Of a stretch of 64,000 bases of DNA, positions 62,206 to 64,000 are shown piece after piece (position 1 is the stretch's first letter; each line of letters starts with the position of its first letter). The stretch comes from Mangifera indica (lineage: Eukaryota > Streptophyta > Magnoliopsida > Sapindales > Anacardiaceae): the NCBI RefSeq assembly GCF_011075055.1, contig NC_058141.1, forward strand, positions 10,611,639 through 10,675,638. The letters are read 5' to 3'. Under the pieces are notes generated by a model that ran no database searches, had not been told where the DNA came from, and saw nothing but the letters and a program-made list of their open reading frames with translations. The position numbers were made by a program, and so were the translations under genes.

Positions 62206-62616
62206 ATCATATTAACATATATTGCTTTTTTAAAAAACAATTATTGGATAAAACTGATGATCTCGTAACATAACAATTTCATACAGAGGACAGAACGGAA
62301 GGATATTGTTACAGCGATGTTATGAATAGTCAAACTGAGTACTTGAAAGTCAACTCTCAAAGTAAGATCAAAGATGATGACTAAGTAACCCTTTCATCCG
62401 CAGCCCATAATGAATTTGAGACCCAGACGCTACGATAAGTAACTATTGACTAGACAATACCGAATCTATACAATTTATAAAGTGAAAATTCTATACCATT
62501 ATCAAGAGAGTATTTATCTAAATTTTATGATATATCATCTTCATAATAGTTATTATTTCTACGTAAATAAAGATATCATTAACATAGATATTACTCACTC
62601 TAATTAAAATTTAAGT

Positions 62617-63985
62617 CATGGGTTAAGGTCACAAATTGAAATAGTTTCAAATGTATTTTTTTTTTCTCTCTCTATATATATATATAAGAGAAAGAAAACG
62701 AGAAGAGAAAACAAACAAAACTCTAGACACAACATATGTTAATTTGTATCATTCTTGCACAATATTCAAATTTATGGACGTAAGCATCCTGATTATTGGA
62801 CCAAGCCACGCGAAAAATATTAGTGCATGTTTATTTCTTTCACTTGTTGCAATTCATCGCCTCATGGGTTAAGGTCACAAATTGAAATAGTTTCACATGT
62901 ATTTTTGTTATTCTCTAAATAAATATATATATATATAAAAGAGAAAGAAAATGAGAAGAGAAAACAAACAAAACTTTAGACACAACATATGTTAATTTGT
63001 ATCATTCTTACACAATATTCAAATTAGTGAGAATATTATAGACGTAAGCATCCTGATTATTGGATCGAGTCACGTGAAAAATATTAGTGCATGTTTATTT
63101 TTTTTCACTTGTTGCAATTCATCTCCTCGCACATTAGTGGAAGACTCAATCAAGCCTTCTCAATTATTGAGGCAAGAGTCAACATAGAAAGCCACCCCCA
63201 GACTATGAAGGTTCACTAAGAAATGATGCACATTTGGTGGTATGCCACAAGAAAAGTAAAGTGATAAGATGAATACAACACTCACAATGAACAAAATCAT
63301 GATAATGTCAGTTTGCATAATCCAAAAACAACACAATTAGATCTTCACACGGTAAAAGATTTTCAAAATTCTTGAAGTCTTCCTCGCACTTCACGAATTG
63401 GAAGCAAATGTTGTGCGGTTAAACAGAACACTTTAAAGTCAAATCTGAAAGTATAACTAGAAGCAATGACCAAAGAATAACAACTAAGTAACTCTCAAGC
63501 CAAAACTCACAATGGATTTGAAATTCAGATTTCATGACAAATGACTAGTAACTAAGTGAAAAAAAAAAAAAGTTTTTTAGTGGTTAGCGAAAGAGGGACT
63601 CATCCGAATTCTATGACACAACATATTCATAACAACCATAACTTCACCATGATTAAAGACATTAATAATGTAAACGTAATTTTCTCTTACTTAAATTCAC
63701 ATTATTGGTCGAAACCCTAAATTAAAGTAGTTTCAAATGTACTTTTTCTTATAAAAACTTGTAGATAAGGAGGAAGATATATAAGAATTGAGGACAAGAG
63801 AAGTGAAAATAGACAACACTTGACACACCATATATTATTTTGTGTCATTCTTATGATATACTTAAACTAGTAAGAAAAAATAAATGTAGACATTTTGATC
63901 ATCGAATCAAATCACTTTAAAACTTTAGTGTCACATCTATTTCTTTTACTGATCTCAATTCATCTCTTCCTGCACTTTTAGTAAA
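62617..63985 (+). repeat. Local degenerate tandem modules with AT microsatellites, U3
   Basis: Counterpart in U3. The (TA)n runs are only about 14-15 bp (62673-62686 and 62923-62937). Confidence 0.7.
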
Positions 63986-64000
63986 CTTATTCGAGTTTTA

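Larger units (their letters stand above)
53857..64000 (+). repeat. Tandem segmental repeat unit U3, cut by window end
   Basis: Third copy, 10,144 bp visible, which corresponds to roughly the first half of the unit. Its left 3 kb is nearly identical to U2. Its NPF gene and upstream region differ from both U1 and U2 by many substitutions and small indels, for example about 65 extra bases near 60030-60092. Confidence 0.95.

Noticed and set aside
8986..64000. Assembly artefact as an explanation for the three units
   Set aside because: The units differ by many substitutions, indels, repeat counts and one clean transposon insertion, which a simple assembly error would not create. Long reads would still be the final test.

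Overview
This window is nuclear DNA from a plant, most likely a eudicot. It is AT-rich, its genes have spliced exons with GT-AG introns, and it carries a plant-type thioredoxin, nitrate/peptide transporter (NPF) genes, a Mutator-like element with its transposase, Ty1/copia remains and many MITEs. The species cannot be named from sequence alone. Most of the window is not coding.

Layout. (1) 1-8.5 kb is single-copy sequence with two minus-strand genes: the 5' part of an atypical thioredoxin (1-472), and a complete four-exon gene for a 438-residue protein with a Caprin-like N-terminus and an RGG-rich C-terminus (3539-8271). MITEs lie between them. (2) From about 8986 to the window end lies a head-to-tail triplication of a roughly 19.4-kb unit: U1 8986-28432, U2 28433-53856, and U3 from 53857, cut off by the window end. 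Each unit starts in one arm of an inverted-repeat element. It then carries a frameshifted copia RNase H relic, a 106-bp tandem repeat, an intact four-exon NPF2.13/NRT1.7-like transporter gene on the minus strand (626 residues), and about 13 kb of MITE-rich, gene-free DNA. (3) U2 alone is interrupted by a 6,096-bp Mutator-like element (43283-49378), flanked by the 9-bp direct repeat ttgaacaaa. The intact empty site is still present in U1 at 23972-23980.

History read from the sequence. The left part of U2, up to the last exon of its NPF gene, shares variants with U3. The rest of U2 shares variants with U1. This is the pattern expected if an ancestral tandem pair recombined unequally and made a hybrid middle copy, with a crossover inside the NPF coding sequence at about 31611-31732. 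The Mutator-like element entered U2 later.

The element is the oddest object here. Its transposase frame has two in-frame TGA codons and stops where the C-terminal catalytic part should begin. About 119-bp tandem arrays sit on both sides of the transposase in opposite orientation. Three promoter-like repeats of about 385 bp lie on its left. Two copies of a minus-strand promoter plus start exon, with no gene body behind them, lie on its right.

How the genes relate. The two single-copy genes show no functional link to the transporters. The three NPF copies are all intact and are expected to be proton-coupled nitrate (or related solute) transporters. The clearest functional prospect is therefore a dosage gain or regulatory divergence of this transporter.
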